A stretch of DNA of 64,000 bases from Stenotrophomonas indicatrix (GCA_041545745.1 CP168152.1:2974001-3038000); one strand, 5' to 3'; positions 1 through 8,572 are shown, numbered from the stretch's first letter. The notes: a model not told the origin generated them from the sequence alone. Numbers and translations: made by a program.

Positions 1-1185
1 ATAGCCGAAAAACAGTTCATCGCCACCATCGCCGGACAACGCGACGGTCACGCCCTCCCGGGCGAGGCGGGCGACCAGGGCGGTCGGCACCTGCGAGGCA
101 TCGGCGAAGGGTTCATCGAACATCGCCGGCAGCTGCGGCACCACCGCCAGCGCATCCGCGCCGCTGACATACAGTTCGGTGTGATCGCAGCCAAGGTGGG
201 TGGCAACTTCCCTGGCCAACGGCGCCTCGTCGTGGTGGGAGCCGCTGAAGCCGATGCTGAAGCTGTGCACCGGCTGCCCGCTCTGCGCCTGCATCAGCGC
301 CGCCACCAGCGATGAATCGGTGCCGCCGGACAGGAACACGCCCACCGGCACATCGGCCACCATGCGCAGCGCCACTGCGTCCCGCAACAGGCCATCCAGC
401 TGCTCCTCGGCCTCCTCGATGCGGCCCTGGAACGGTGCGGCCAGTGCGGCCTGCATGCGCGCACGCGCGTCCCAGTACGGGCGCTGTGCCTGCTCAGGGC
501 GATGTGCGCTGGCCCCTGCCGCCACCGCCGCCGCATCCAGCCGCAGCACGCGGCCAGGCATCAGCTTGTAGCAGCGCTGGTGGATGCTGTGCGGTGCGGG
601 GATGTAATCCAGCCGCAGCAGCAGGGTCAGCGCATCGCGGTCGATATCGTTGTCGAAATCCGGATGCTGCCACAGCGCCTTCAGCTCGGAGCCGAACACC
701 AGCGTATCACCGGCCCAGCCGTAGTACAGCGGCTTCTTGCCGACCCGGTCACGGGCCAGCCACAGGCACTGTTCCTGGCGATCCCACAAGGCAATGGCGA
801 ACATGCCGTTGGCGCGCTGCAGGGTGTCCTCGACGCCCCATTGCAGGATCGCGGCCAGCAGCACCTCGGTATCGGAATGGCCACGGAACGCATGGCCCAG
901 CGGCTCCAGTTCGGCGCGCAGCGTGGCGAAGTTGTAGACCTCGCCGTTGTAGGCCATCACATAGCGGCCGTCGGCCGAGGCCATCGGCTGGTGGCCCAGC
1001 GGTGAAAGATCGAGGATGCTCAGGCGTCGGTGGGCCAGGGCAACGCCGGCGGCGGCATCAACCCAGGTACCGCCGTCATCCGGCCCGCGATGGTGCAGTG
1101 CCTGGCCCATGGCCAGCGCCTGCGCCTGCAGGACCTCGGCCGGCGTCTGTGCCGCCGGCAACAACATTCCCGCCAATCCACACAT
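1..1185 (-). CDS. Asparagine synthase (glutamine-hydrolysing), C-terminus outside window
   Basis: Class-II glutamine amidotransferase fused to an ATP-dependent asparagine synthetase: it releases ammonia from glutamine and transfers it to a beta-aspartyl-AMP type intermediate. The protein starts MCGLAG, so the catalytic cysteine is residue 2 after Met removal. HRGPDD and the LSI-L-G-QP motif follow in the amidotransferase domain. The synthetase domain carries the PP-loop SGGTDSS near residue 280 and SGDGGDELFFGY at the window edge; 395 residues are visible of a usual 550-650. The ATG lies 3 nt after the stop of the E1 gene, so the two are probably one operon. Homologues also modify peptides or sugars, and the E1 partner makes a specialised role possible. 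Confidence 0.93.
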   Translation of the reverse strand, partial: MCGLAGMLLPAAQTPAEVLQAQALAMGQALHHRGPDDGGTWVDAAAGVALAHRRLSILDLSPLGHQPMASADGRYVMAYNGEVYNFATLRAELEPLGHAFRGHSDTEVLLAAILQWGVEDTLQRANGMFAIALWDRQEQCLWLARDRVGKKPLYYGWAGDTLVFGSELKALWQHPDFDNDIDRDALTLLLRLDYIPAPHSIHQRCYKLMPGRVLRLDAAAVAAGASAHRPEQAQRPYWDARARMQAALAAPFQGRIEEAEEQLDGLLRDAVALRMVADVPVGVFLSGGTDSSLVAALMQAQSGQPVHSFSIGFSGSHHDEAPLAREVATHLGCDHTELYVSGADALAVVPQLPAMFDEPFADASQVPTALVARLAREGVTVALSGDGGDELFFGY

Positions 1186-1188
1186 GCA

Positions 1189-3468
1189 TCAGGGTTCCTG
1201 CGCCAGGTCGAGGGCGGCGCCAATCACCGCATTGTCGCTTGGAAGCCCGAACATTGCTGCCCCCGCCAGCGGCGTATAGGTATCGGCACCACAGACCCGG
1301 CGCACCGGCAGGTGGCCATGGCCGGCCTCGACCAGTGCGGTGATCACGCCCTCGCCGACGCCCCCGCTCTGCCGCCCCTCGTCCAGCACCAGCACCCGTT
1401 GCGCGGTGGCAGCCTGGGTGCCGATGAAGGCGGCATTCAACGGCACCAGCCAGCGCAGGTCGACCACCCGCACCTGCCAGCCCAGCTGCTGCTCGATCGC
1501 GATTGCTGCGCGCAGCGCCATCGGCACACCGTTGCCGTAGGTGAAGACCACCAGATCGGTGGCATCCGGCGCGTACACCCTGCCCTCGCCCAGCACCAGC
1601 GCCTGCCCGGGTGCGGGGTAGTCGAACAACCACTGGCCGTCGCCGGCCGCGTGCAGATCCTTGGTCATGTACAGGGCGATCGGTTCCAGGAACACCGCTA
1701 CCCGGCCGTCCACGCGGGCCAATGCCGCCAAAGTGCGCAGCATCATCACCGCATCATCGCCACGCGACGGGCAGCCCACCACCAGCCCCGGGATGTCACG
1801 CAGCGCCGTGATCGAGTTGTCGTTGTGGAAATGACCGCCGAACCCCTTCTGGTAGCCCAGCCCGGCCACCCGCACCAGCATCGGGTTGCGGAACTGGTCA
1901 TTGGAGAAGAACTGCAGCGAGCAGGCCTCGCCACGCAGCTGGTCGATGGCGTTGTGCAGGTAGGCCAGGTACTGGATTTCCGGAATCGGCAACATGCCCA
2001 TGTTGGCCAGACCCTGGGCCATGCCCAGGATCATGGTCTCGTCCAGCAGCGTGTTGAATACCCGGCGCGGGCCGAAGCGGCGCAGCAGGTCGCGCGTCAC
2101 CGTGTAGACGCCACCTTTCTGCGCGACGTCCTCGCCAAACAGCAGCGCCTGCGGATACTTGCCCAGCAGTTCCTGCAGCCCGTGGTTGATCTGGATCGCC
2201 AGGTGCCGCGGCGGTTGCCGTTCGGGCAGCGCGTCGGCGCCGCCGTACAGCGCCTGCCGGGCCTCGACGGGCGCCACGCGCTCGGCCTCGGCCTGTACCG
2301 CTGCCGGCGTATAGGGCGCCAACGGCGTGATCACTTCCTGCAATGTCTGCAGCTTCGGCCGCGTATCGGCATCAACGGCAGCTGCCATGCAGCGCGCGCG
2401 CAGGGTCTCATAGGCGGCCTCGACGCCCGCCGCATCCATCCAGCCCGATTCCAGTGCGATCTGCGCCGAGCGCAGCAGCGGGTCCTGCGCCTCGGCTGCG
2501 CACAGCTCCACCAACGCACGCCATTCCACTTCGAAATCGGTGCCGGCGTGGCCCATCAACCGTGTGGTCCGCAGGTGCAGGAAGGTCGGCCGGCGCATGC
2601 GCCGGCAATGTTCGACCGCCGCCTGCACCTGCGCGTGCCCGGCGGCCAGGTCCAGGCCATCGGCGAAGAAATAGTCCAGGCCCGGTTGCCGGCTGAAGCG
2701 CTCTGCGATCCATCCTTCAGGCGTCTTCACCGAAATGCCGAGGCCATTGTCCTCGCACACGAACAGGATCGGCACCGGCAGCTTCTGGTACGCCGACCAC
2801 ATCGCTGTATTGAACGCGGTCTGCGCGGTGGCATGGTTGGCCGAGGCATCGCCGAAGGAGCACATCACGATGCTGTCGGCCGGAATCGGCAACGGCTGGC
2901 TCAGGCGCCTGCCACTCTCGATCGCCAGTGCGGTACCGAGCGCCTTGGGCAGGTGCGATGCGATGGTCGAGGTCTGCGGCAGCACCCACAGCGGCTTACT
3001 GCCCCACACTTTGTGACGGCCGCCACTGGCCGGATCGTCGGCGCTGGCGGCAAAGGACAGCGCGGCGTCGCGCACCGGATCCATGCCTGGTACCAGCCGG
3101 GCACGTTCGGCCATGAACGCGCCGGAGCGGTAGTGCAGGAAGGCGGGATCGGTGTGCCGGCAGGCGCGCGCAAGCAGCGCATTGCCTTCATGACCGGACG
3201 AGCCGATGGTGTAGAAGACCTTGTTCTGCACGCGCAGCACGCGCGCCATCAGATCCAGCTGGCGACTGAGCAGCTGCGATTCAAACAGTTCGCCGAAGGC
3301 GGCGGCCGTCAGCGTACTGCCCGGCAGGATCGGCGCATCCGGTGCCGGACGGGGTCGCGGCATGCCGCGCCAGGCGCGTACGGCCTCGAGGAAATTGACG
3401 TCACAGACTTCGGCGCGGTTGAGGCCGCGCATGCGTGCGGGAACGGGATCTGGAACCACAGCGAACAT
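1189..3468 (-). CDS. Fused alpha-beta 2-oxoacid dehydrogenase E1 (thiamine diphosphate)
   Basis: 759-aa E1 decarboxylase in which the alpha and beta subunits, usually two genes, form one chain. The alpha half (about residues 50-400) has the ThDP motif starting GDASAN at 206 and ending CEDN at 238-241. The beta half (about 440-759) starts LFGEDVAQKGGVY and contains VFNTLLDE and the C-terminal VLVLDEGRQSGGVGE stretch. The family oxidatively decarboxylates pyruvate, branched-chain or related 2-oxoacids together with E2 and E3; neither is present here, so the substrate is unknown. I chose the ATG at 3468 because GGAGGG lies 6 nt upstream; the longer open frame is out of character with the family. 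It is followed at 3 nt by the asparagine synthase gene. Confidence 0.9.
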   Translation of the reverse strand: MFAVVPDPVPARMRGLNRAEVCDVNFLEAVRAWRGMPRPRPAPDAPILPGSTLTAAAFGELFESQLLSRQLDLMARVLRVQNKVFYTIGSSGHEGNALLARACRHTDPAFLHYRSGAFMAERARLVPGMDPVRDAALSFAASADDPASGGRHKVWGSKPLWVLPQTSTIASHLPKALGTALAIESGRRLSQPLPIPADSIVMCSFGDASANHATAQTAFNTAMWSAYQKLPVPILFVCEDNGLGISVKTPEGWIAERFSRQPGLDYFFADGLDLAAGHAQVQAAVEHCRRMRRPTFLHLRTTRLMGHAGTDFEVEWRALVELCAAEAQDPLLRSAQIALESGWMDAAGVEAAYETLRARCMAAAVDADTRPKLQTLQEVITPLAPYTPAAVQAEAERVAPVEARQALYGGADALPERQPPRHLAIQINHGLQELLGKYPQALLFGEDVAQKGGVYTVTRDLLRRFGPRRVFNTLLDETMILGMAQGLANMGMLPIPEIQYLAYLHNAIDQLRGEACSLQFFSNDQFRNPMLVRVAGLGYQKGFGGHFHNDNSITALRDIPGLVVGCPSRGDDAVMMLRTLAALARVDGRVAVFLEPIALYMTKDLHAAGDGQWLFDYPAPGQALVLGEGRVYAPDATDLVVFTYGNGVPMALRAAIAIEQQLGWQVRVVDLRWLVPLNAAFIGTQAATAQRVLVLDEGRQSGGVGEGVITALVEAGHGHLPVRRVCGADTYTPLAGAAMFGLPSDNAVIGAALDLAQEP

Positions 3469-3502
3469 CGAACACCCTCCGTGCCGTTGTTGCGAACCGT
3501 GG

Positions 3503-3546
3503 CGTCGGTCGTGCTCGACCCTTCTGCCGGTCGAGCACGACCGACG
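3503..3546. repeat. Perfect inverted repeat (18-nt arms, 8-nt loop)
   Basis: Arms at 3503-3520 and 3529-3546 are exact reverse complements (CGTCGGTCGTGCTCGACC). The repeat lies between the GST stop and the E1 start. It resembles the imperfect GTCGAGC-type palindromes seen elsewhere in the window and could fold in mRNA; there is no U-tract. Confidence 0.75.
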
Positions 3547-3557
3547 CTGCAGGGGAA

Positions 3558-4217
3558 TCAATCCGGTGCGTTGAACCGCGCGCGCACCTCGGCGGTCACC
3601 GCGGGCATGGCCACGAAGCGAGGCTGCGCGCGCACCCGCTGCAACCAGGCCCGCACCTGCGGGAATGCATCCAGCGCGATGCCACCGTCGGCAGCGACAT
3701 CGGAATAGGCGAACAGGGCGATATCGGCGATACCGTAGTCGTCGCCGGTGAACCACTGCGTCTGCCGCAGATGCTGTTCCATCACCGCCAGCGCGCTGGC
3801 AGCGCGCTCATGCAGGCGCGGCAGTTCAGCGCGGCGTGGTGAGTCGGCCGGCGTCCAACCACGGATGAAGCGTGCCACCGCCACGCAGGGCTCATGCGTG
3901 TACTGCTCGAAGAACATCCAGCTCAATGCCTGCGCACGCTGCCATCCGTCGGCCGGAAGGTACGGCGTGCCCTCGGCCAGCCAGAACAGGATCGCATTGG
4001 ATTCGGTCAGCACGCGACCGTCGTCGCGCACGATCAACGGCACCTTGGCATTCGGGTTGAGGGCGAGAAATTCCGCGCTATGGGTCTGGCCGTGGGCGCT
4101 GTCCACCTCTACCCAGCGGTAGCGGCTGCCAAGCTGTTCCAACAGCAGGCGCACCTTGTGGCAGTTGCCCGAGACCGACATGCCATGCACCGTCAACGGA
4201 ATACGCTCTTCCACCAT
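3558..4217 (-). CDS. Glutathione S-transferase family protein
   Basis: 219-aa cytoplasmic GST. The N-terminal thioredoxin-like domain (about 8-85) contains NCHKVRLLLEQL, the cis-proline motif KVPLIV and the glutathione gamma-glutamyl contact ESNAI. The C-terminal all-helical domain contains the conserved GDDYGIADIALFAYS segment. The family conjugates or reduces electrophiles with glutathione; the substrate is not evident. ATG 4217 is preferred because GGAGCA stands 7-8 nt upstream; the open frame extends further but through repeat sequence. It stands between the inverted repeat at 3503 and the repeat pair at 4311, so is probably transcribed alone. Confidence 0.9.
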   Translation of the reverse strand: MVEERIPLTVHGMSVSGNCHKVRLLLEQLGSRYRWVEVDSAHGQTHSAEFLALNPNAKVPLIVRDDGRVLTESNAILFWLAEGTPYLPADGWQRAQALSWMFFEQYTHEPCVAVARFIRGWTPADSPRRAELPRLHERAASALAVMEQHLRQTQWFTGDDYGIADIALFAYSDVAADGGIALDAFPQVRAWLQRVRAQPRFVAMPAVTAEVRARFNAPD

Positions 4218-4310
4218 TGCCTGCTCCAGTGAGGTTCCGGCCCGCAGCCGGCTGCCCGCAGTCTGGCAAGCAGCTTCACGATTGCCAAGCGCGGGTGCAG
4301 CATGGCGATA

Positions 4311-4387
4311 CGGCAGTGCCGGCCGCTGGCCGGCAACCTCGATGCAGATGGATTGGTGCAATGGCCGGCCAGTGGCCGGCGCTACCC
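4311..4387. repeat. SMAG-type palindrome pair
   Basis: Two divergent copies of a GCAGTGCCGGCCGCTGGCCGGC-like palindrome separated by about 30 nt; the second ends GGCGCTACC. This is the layout of Stenotrophomonas GTAG (SMAG) REP dimers. It lies between the GST and the acetyltransferase gene and touches the 5' flank of the GST. Confidence 0.8.
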
Positions 4388-4395
4388 GGCAGCGC

Positions 4396-4938
4396 TCAGC
4401 GTGCGCGCTGTTGCCACTGCTTGCGCGATTGCCCCCAGATTTCCAACGGTTGGCCTTCATAGGGCGGTGGCAACTGCCCCATGCGCAGCAGCGTGCTGCC
4501 CAGCTTGCGCGCAACCACTTTCGAGTTCTCGTTGTCTTCGGCGATGGTGTGGATCACCTCGTCCCAGCCCAGCGTATCGAACGCCCAATCGATGGCTGCG
4601 ATCGCCGCCTCCGGTGCGTAGCCCTTGCCCCAGCTGGCACGGCGGATGCTCCAGCCGACCTCGGTGCCGGGCCAGTCCTGCGGCTGCCAGGGCCCCATGC
4701 GACCGATCCATTCACCGCTGGATTTCTCGATCACACTGAACATCGAGAAGCCGAACAGCTGCCATGCGCCGGCCAGGCTGCAGAAGCCGCGCCATGCCAC
4801 CGAGGGTGCCTGCACGCCACCCAGCGTGCGCATCACCTCCTCATCGGCGCAGAACGCCTGATAGGGGGCGTAGTCCTGCCGCTGCGGCGGACGCAGGATC
4901 AGGCGTTCGGTTTCGATGCGCAGGTCGAAGATGCTCAT
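4396..4938 (-). CDS. GNAT family N-acetyltransferase (RimJ/RimL-like)
   Basis: 180-aa acetyl-CoA-dependent N-acetyltransferase. The opening IETERLILRPP is typical of the RimJ/RimL branch. Acetyl-CoA binding motif A is seen in EVGWSIRRASWGKGYAPEA, followed by AIDWAFDTLG and ENSKVVARKLG, the usual beta-bulge and helix after it. The substrate may be a protein N-terminus or a small amine and cannot be told from sequence. The start at 4938 gives the canonical N-terminus; upstream sequence is a GTAG repeat. The ribosome binding site is weak. Confidence 0.88.
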   Translation of the reverse strand: MSIFDLRIETERLILRPPQRQDYAPYQAFCADEEVMRTLGGVQAPSVAWRGFCSLAGAWQLFGFSMFSVIEKSSGEWIGRMGPWQPQDWPGTEVGWSIRRASWGKGYAPEAAIAAIDWAFDTLGWDEVIHTIAEDNENSKVVARKLGSTLLRMGQLPPPYEGQPLEIWGQSRKQWQQRAR

Positions 4939-4946
4939 GGTGCCAT

Positions 4947-4970
4947 GGTAGATCCACGCCACGCGTGGAT
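4947..4970. repeat. Single GTAG-type palindrome
   Basis: GGTAGATCCACGCCACGCGTGGAT, a short palindrome with GTAG at one end, immediately upstream of the acetyltransferase start. Near-identical arms recur at 16487, 22376 and 31640-31710. Confidence 0.7.
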
Positions 4971-4985
4971 GAACCCCACCCATGC

Positions 4986-5016
4986 AAAAAAAACAGGCCG
5001 GCAAAAGCCGGCCTGT
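4986..5016 (-). terminator. Rho-independent terminator of the glycine-zipper gene
   Basis: Stem ACAGGCCGGC (4993-5002) with GCCGGCCTGT (5007-5016), AAAA loop, and eight consecutive A on the plus strand (4986-4993) giving a U-tract on the minus transcript. It starts 24 nt after the stop codon at 5040. Confidence 0.9.
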
Positions 5017-5039
5017 CGATGCTGCATCGTAACGAGGGA

Positions 5040-5876
5040 TTACTGGCGGTTGGCCGTCGAGTCAGCGGCGGCGGCGGTCTGGGTGACCAGCTGCCCATCC
5101 ACCACCGGCAGGCGATCGCTGGCCGGCTTGTTGTCCAGACGCACGGTCTTCTCTGCACCGTCGTAGCGGTAGGTCACGTTGTAGCCCTTGACCACATCGC
5201 TGGTGCCCATGGCAATGCGGTTGCCCGGCTTGCTGCCCATGCGCATGGTGCCGGTGGTGCCGTCTTCATTGCGGTAGGTCACGTTGTAGCCGGTGACACG
5301 GCTCGACTCGGAGGTCGCCGTTTCGGTGTGGCACTGGCGCTCGGTGCGGTTGACCACGCGGCCGCCCACATGGCGCTTGTCGACCTGGTTGCCGATCAAG
5401 CCACCGGCCACGGCACCGGCGGCCGTCGCAGCCTTCTTGCCATTGCCGCCGCCCACCTGGTTGCCCAGCAAGCCGCCGACCACGGCACCAACCACGGTGC
5501 CACCGACGTTGCCGTCACGCTCGGGCAGGCGCTCCTGCACCACCACGTCCTGGCAGACTTCATGCGGGGTCTGGGTGGTGGACGTTTCGCGTACGGGATC
5601 GGTGCCGATCACGGTGGCATAGGCCTTCTGCTTCTCGGTGATCGGATCGACCTTCAGCACATCGGCGTATTCCAGGCCACGCGGCGCACTGGCCTCCACC
5701 GCGTCGCCACGCGCGCCATCGTCGGTGGCGTTGCCATCGACCAAACGCGATTCACTCGGGTTTCCGGCGCTCAGCTCCGGCGACTTGTCGCCACTCTTCA
5801 TGAAGGCGGCGGTTGCGATACCACCGACCAGCAGCGCGCCCGCTGCGACCAGGACAGTTGTAGTTGTGCTTTTCAT
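5040..5876 (-). CDS. Glycine-zipper 2TM domain envelope protein
   Basis: 278-aa exported protein. A hydrophobic segment follows the N-terminal MKSTTTT (residues 8-25) with no lipobox, so it is a signal anchor or cleavable signal. The middle (about 120-165) is a Gly-zipper hairpin with two GGxxGNQVGG/GGLIGNQV repeats, as in the 17-kDa surface antigen/SlyB group. Two GYNVTYR repeats (about 195 and 230) follow. The family sits at the outer membrane; its function is not defined here. ATG 5876 has AAGGAG upstream. It has its own terminator. Confidence 0.82.
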   Translation of the reverse strand: MKSTTTTVLVAAGALLVGGIATAAFMKSGDKSPELSAGNPSESRLVDGNATDDGARGDAVEASAPRGLEYADVLKVDPITEKQKAYATVIGTDPVRETSTTQTPHEVCQDVVVQERLPERDGNVGGTVVGAVVGGLLGNQVGGGNGKKAATAAGAVAGGLIGNQVDKRHVGGRVVNRTERQCHTETATSESSRVTGYNVTYRNEDGTTGTMRMGSKPGNRIAMGTSDVVKGYNVTYRYDGAEKTVRLDNKPASDRLPVVDGQLVTQTAAAADSTANRQ

Positions 5877-6039
5877 GACCTGCTCCTTGCGGACCGTCCG
5901 CAACGTTCTCAGGCCAGATTGCAGCATGCGGTGCCTGAACGGAATCTCCACATTTCCTGCTCGCGGCCGTAACCCATTCAGCATCGGGAAATACTGGGCC
6001 CGTGGTAGCGTTTGCACATTCCCCAGGAGGACCCCCGTG

Positions 6040-6255
6040 ATGGCCAACCCGATGCTGCTGCCGGTACTGCAATGGGCGCGCCGGCTGCGCTACCCCACCC
6101 TGTTCAAGCTGACCGCCGGCCTGTTCGCGCTGACCCTGTTCATCCCCGACCCGATTCCGTTCGTTGACGAACTGATGCTGGGCCTGGGCACCCTGCTGCT
6201 GGCCAACTGGAAGAGCCGCAGCGCGACCACGCCACCGCCTCTGGAGCAGCGTTGA
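6040..6255 (+). CDS. Small membrane protein (DUF6116-like)
   Basis: 71-aa protein with one clear hydrophobic stretch (LFKLTAGLFALTLFIPDPIPF) and a second LGLGTLLLAN segment, so probably a small inner-membrane protein. AGGAGG (6025-6030) lies 9 nt before this ATG; an in-frame GTG at 6037 is an equal alternative. Its stop overlaps the TTG start of the TatD gene (TTGA), implying translational coupling. I recognise it only as a conserved small proteobacterial protein; the function is unknown. Confidence 0.75.
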   Translation: MANPMLLPVLQWARRLRYPTLFKLTAGLFALTLFIPDPIPFVDELMLGLGTLLLANWKSRSATTPPPLEQR

Positions 6256-7025
6256 ACCTGCTGGTCGACAGCCACTGCCATCTGGATGCCAGCGAGTTCG
6301 ATGGTGACCGCGAAGCGGTCGTCGACCGCGCACGCGCTGCCGGCGTGCAGATGCAGGTGGTTCCGGCCGTCACTGCGGCCAGCTGGCCAAAGCTGCGCGA
6401 GGTCTGCCAGCAGGCGAAAGGTCTGTACCCCGCCTATGGCCTGCACCCGATGTTCCTGGACCAGCACCGGCCCGAACACCTGCCACAGCTGCGTGAATGG
6501 ATCAAACAGGAGCGGCCCTGCGCGATCGGCGAATGCGGGCTGGATTTCTTCGTCGAGGGCCTGGATGCCGAGGCCCAGCATGAGTATTTCCTCGGCCAGC
6601 TGAAGCTGGCGCGCGAGTTTGACCTGCCGGTGATCGTGCATGCCCGCCGTGCGGTGGATGCGGTGATCACCGCGATCCGCCGCATCGGTGGCCTGCGCGG
6701 GGTGGTGCACAGTTTTTCCGGCAGCCCGGAACAGGCCGCGCAGCTGCGCAAGCTGGGATTCCTGCTCGGCCTGGGCGGACCACTGACCTACGAGCGAGCG
6801 CAGCGCCTGCAGCGGCTGGTCCGCACGATGCCACTGGAGCAGTTGCTGCTGGAGACCGATGCGCCGGACCAGCCCGACGCGGGTATCCGTGGCCAGCGCA
6901 ACGAGCCGGCGCGGCTGGCGGTCATCGCCCGCCACATCGCCGCGCTGCGCGGAATGGACATTGAAGACGTGGCGCGGGCCACCACGGACAACGCGCGGCG
7001 GCTGTTCAGCCTGCCCGCACCGTAA
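6252..7025 (+). CDS. TatD family metal-dependent hydrolase/DNase
   Basis: 257-aa TIM-barrel hydrolase. Metal ligands are visible in order: HCHLD (His8, His10), GECGLD (Glu94), VIVHARRA (His130), VVHSFSG (His153) and LETDAP (Asp203). The family has 3'-5' exonuclease/DNase activity and roles in DNA repair and D-amino-acid release from tRNA have been proposed for relatives. The start is a TTG that overlaps the stop of the small membrane protein gene, so translation is likely coupled; using it gives the standard N-terminus MNLLVDSHCHLD. The length is normal. Confidence 0.93.
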   Translation: MNLLVDSHCHLDASEFDGDREAVVDRARAAGVQMQVVPAVTAASWPKLREVCQQAKGLYPAYGLHPMFLDQHRPEHLPQLREWIKQERPCAIGECGLDFFVEGLDAEAQHEYFLGQLKLAREFDLPVIVHARRAVDAVITAIRRIGGLRGVVHSFSGSPEQAAQLRKLGFLLGLGGPLTYERAQRLQRLVRTMPLEQLLLETDAPDQPDAGIRGQRNEPARLAVIARHIAALRGMDIEDVARATTDNARRLFSLPAP

Positions 7026-7026
7026 C

Positions 7027-7097
7027 GGTAGTGCCGGCCGCTGGCCGGCAACCCCGGAACGTTTGAATCAGCGCAGATGCCGGCCAGCGGCACTACC
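7027..7097. repeat. SMAG palindrome pair
   Basis: GGTAGTGCCGGCCGCTGGCC at 7027 and an inverted copy ending GGCACTACC at 7097, about 25 nt apart. It separates the convergent TatD and TcdA genes, where it may protect both mRNA 3' ends. Confidence 0.88.
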
Positions 7098-7100
7098 CGA

Positions 7101-7928
7101 TCACACCCCGGCCTCTGCCTCAACCACTTCGGCCTTCACCTTCTTCGGCTCCAGCAGCATCTCCAGCGCCTTGCCCACCGCCGCGAACGCGAACGCGCCG
7201 GTGATGTGGGTGGCCGCACCCAGACCAGCGCCGCAGTCCAGCTTCAGGGCGGCATCCGCGCCCAGGTTCGGCCGCAGGCCACAGACGCTGCCATCGGCCT
7301 GCGGATACTTCACGTTCTCCAGCGAATACACCGCCGGCACGCCGAAATAGCGCTTGGCATTCTTCGGGAAGTTGAATTCGCTGCGCAGCTTCTTGCGGAT
7401 CAGCGCCAGCATCGCGTCATGCTCGGTGCGCGAGACATCGCGGATGCGCACCAGGGTGGGATCGGTGCGGCCGCCGGCCGCGCCGACGGTCAGCAACGGC
7501 AGCTTGCGGCGGCGGCACCAGGCGATGGTTTCCACCTTCACCCGGAAGCTGTCACAGGCGTCGATCACCAGGTCGAAACCGCGGTCCAGCAGTTCGGCCA
7601 TGTTGGCCGGGGTCAGGAACGCCTGCACGGCGTCGACCTCGATCTGCGGATTGATTGCCCGGCAGCGCTCGGCCATGGCCTCGGCCTTGTTGCGCCCGTA
7701 GTTGCCCTCCAGCGCCGGCAGTTGGCGGTTGGTATTGGATACGCAGATGTCATCGGCATCGATCAGGGCCAGATGGCCGACCGCCGAGCGCGCCAGCGCC
7801 TCCACCACCCACGAGCCCACGCCGCCCATGCCGACCACGGCGACACGGCTGCCCTGCAGGCGCTCGAGCGCGCCGACGCCATACAGCCGTTCGATGCCGG
7901 CGAAGCGTTGTTTGACCTGTTCGTTCAT
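7101..7928 (-). CDS. tcdA: tRNA threonylcarbamoyladenosine dehydratase TcdA
   Basis: 275-aa E1-like ATP-dependent enzyme that cyclises the tRNA modification t6A37 to ct6A. The Rossmann nucleotide-binding loop GMGGVGS is at 33-39, followed by DADDICVSNTNRQ, the adenylation-site signature, and IDACDSFRVK. The C-terminal region contains the family stretch GAAGGRTDPT and a long hydrophobic helix (GAFAFAAVGKALEMLL). The length is close to the 268-aa E. coli CsdL/YgdL. It appears monocistronic; a sulphur-acceptor partner such as CsdE is not adjacent. Confidence 0.93.
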   Translation of the reverse strand: MNEQVKQRFAGIERLYGVGALERLQGSRVAVVGMGGVGSWVVEALARSAVGHLALIDADDICVSNTNRQLPALEGNYGRNKAEAMAERCRAINPQIEVDAVQAFLTPANMAELLDRGFDLVIDACDSFRVKVETIAWCRRRKLPLLTVGAAGGRTDPTLVRIRDVSRTEHDAMLALIRKKLRSEFNFPKNAKRYFGVPAVYSLENVKYPQADGSVCGLRPNLGADAALKLDCGAGLGAATHITGAFAFAAVGKALEMLLEPKKVKAEVVEAEAGV

Positions 7929-8007
7929 CGGGCTATTTTAGCGTGCAGGTCCCCTGACTACAGCACGCCGACACCGAACCCACCGTTGCACGTCCGGAGC
8001 GCCCGCC

Positions 8008-8442
8008 ATGAGTGCCAGCCCACCCCGCCGCCCGTCCACCGCCTACCGCTATCTGTTCGTACTCGGGCTGGGCCTGCTGATCGGCCTGATTGCCACGGTG
8101 ATGGTCGGCCGTGCCCTGCAGGCGCGCCGCGATCCGTTCCCGGACAGCCTGATGCAGGTGATGCAGCGGCAGGCCGATCTGCTGCTGCAGGCGCAGCAGC
8201 AGAACCGCTGCAGCCTGGCCGACAGCGTCCCGCGCCTGCAGGTGCTGCGACTGCTGTCCAACGACCTGGACCTGGCCTTCCCGGGATTGAAGGACAGCAG
8301 GCAGTTCCAACAGCACGCCAGCCAGTACCGGGCCGACCTCAATGCGGCCTTGGCCAGCCCTCCCTCCGACTGCACCGCGTTGGCGCAGCAGGTGCAGGCA
8401 CTGCAGGACGATTGCCGGGCCTGTCATCAGGACTTCCGTTGA
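8008..8442 (+). CDS. Membrane-anchored cytochrome c'-like protein with C-terminal CXXCH
   Basis: 144-aa protein with one N-terminal transmembrane segment (about 15-36) and an alpha-helical, Gln-rich domain that ends DDCRACHQDFR. CRACH (136-140) is a c-type heme-binding motif placed only four residues from the C-terminus, as in class II cytochromes c' and b562-like bundles. I infer a periplasmic four-helix bundle with one covalent heme. Two other cysteines (in NRCSLAD and SDCTAL) could form a disulphide. GGAG lies about 10 nt before the ATG. It stands alone between tcdA and a lipoprotein gene. Heme attachment is an inference from the motif. Confidence 0.65.
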   Translation: MSASPPRRPSTAYRYLFVLGLGLLIGLIATVMVGRALQARRDPFPDSLMQVMQRQADLLLQAQQQNRCSLADSVPRLQVLRLLSNDLDLAFPGLKDSRQFQQHASQYRADLNAALASPPSDCTALAQQVQALQDDCRACHQDFR

Positions 8443-8572
8443 TTCATCTTCGAGTGGGCGAAGGCCGAGGCGGTTGGCGCCTTGTTCACGTTGAAAAGAG
8501 GAGGATTCGCTCACCTTGCTGCATGACGCAGTATCACCCAACGCACCCGCCTTCACGGCCAGGAGACGCCCC

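Noticed and set aside
1030..3708. 892-codon plus-strand frame opposite the E1 gene
   Set aside because: Antisense shadow; the E1 protein on the minus strand has the ThDP motif and both halves.
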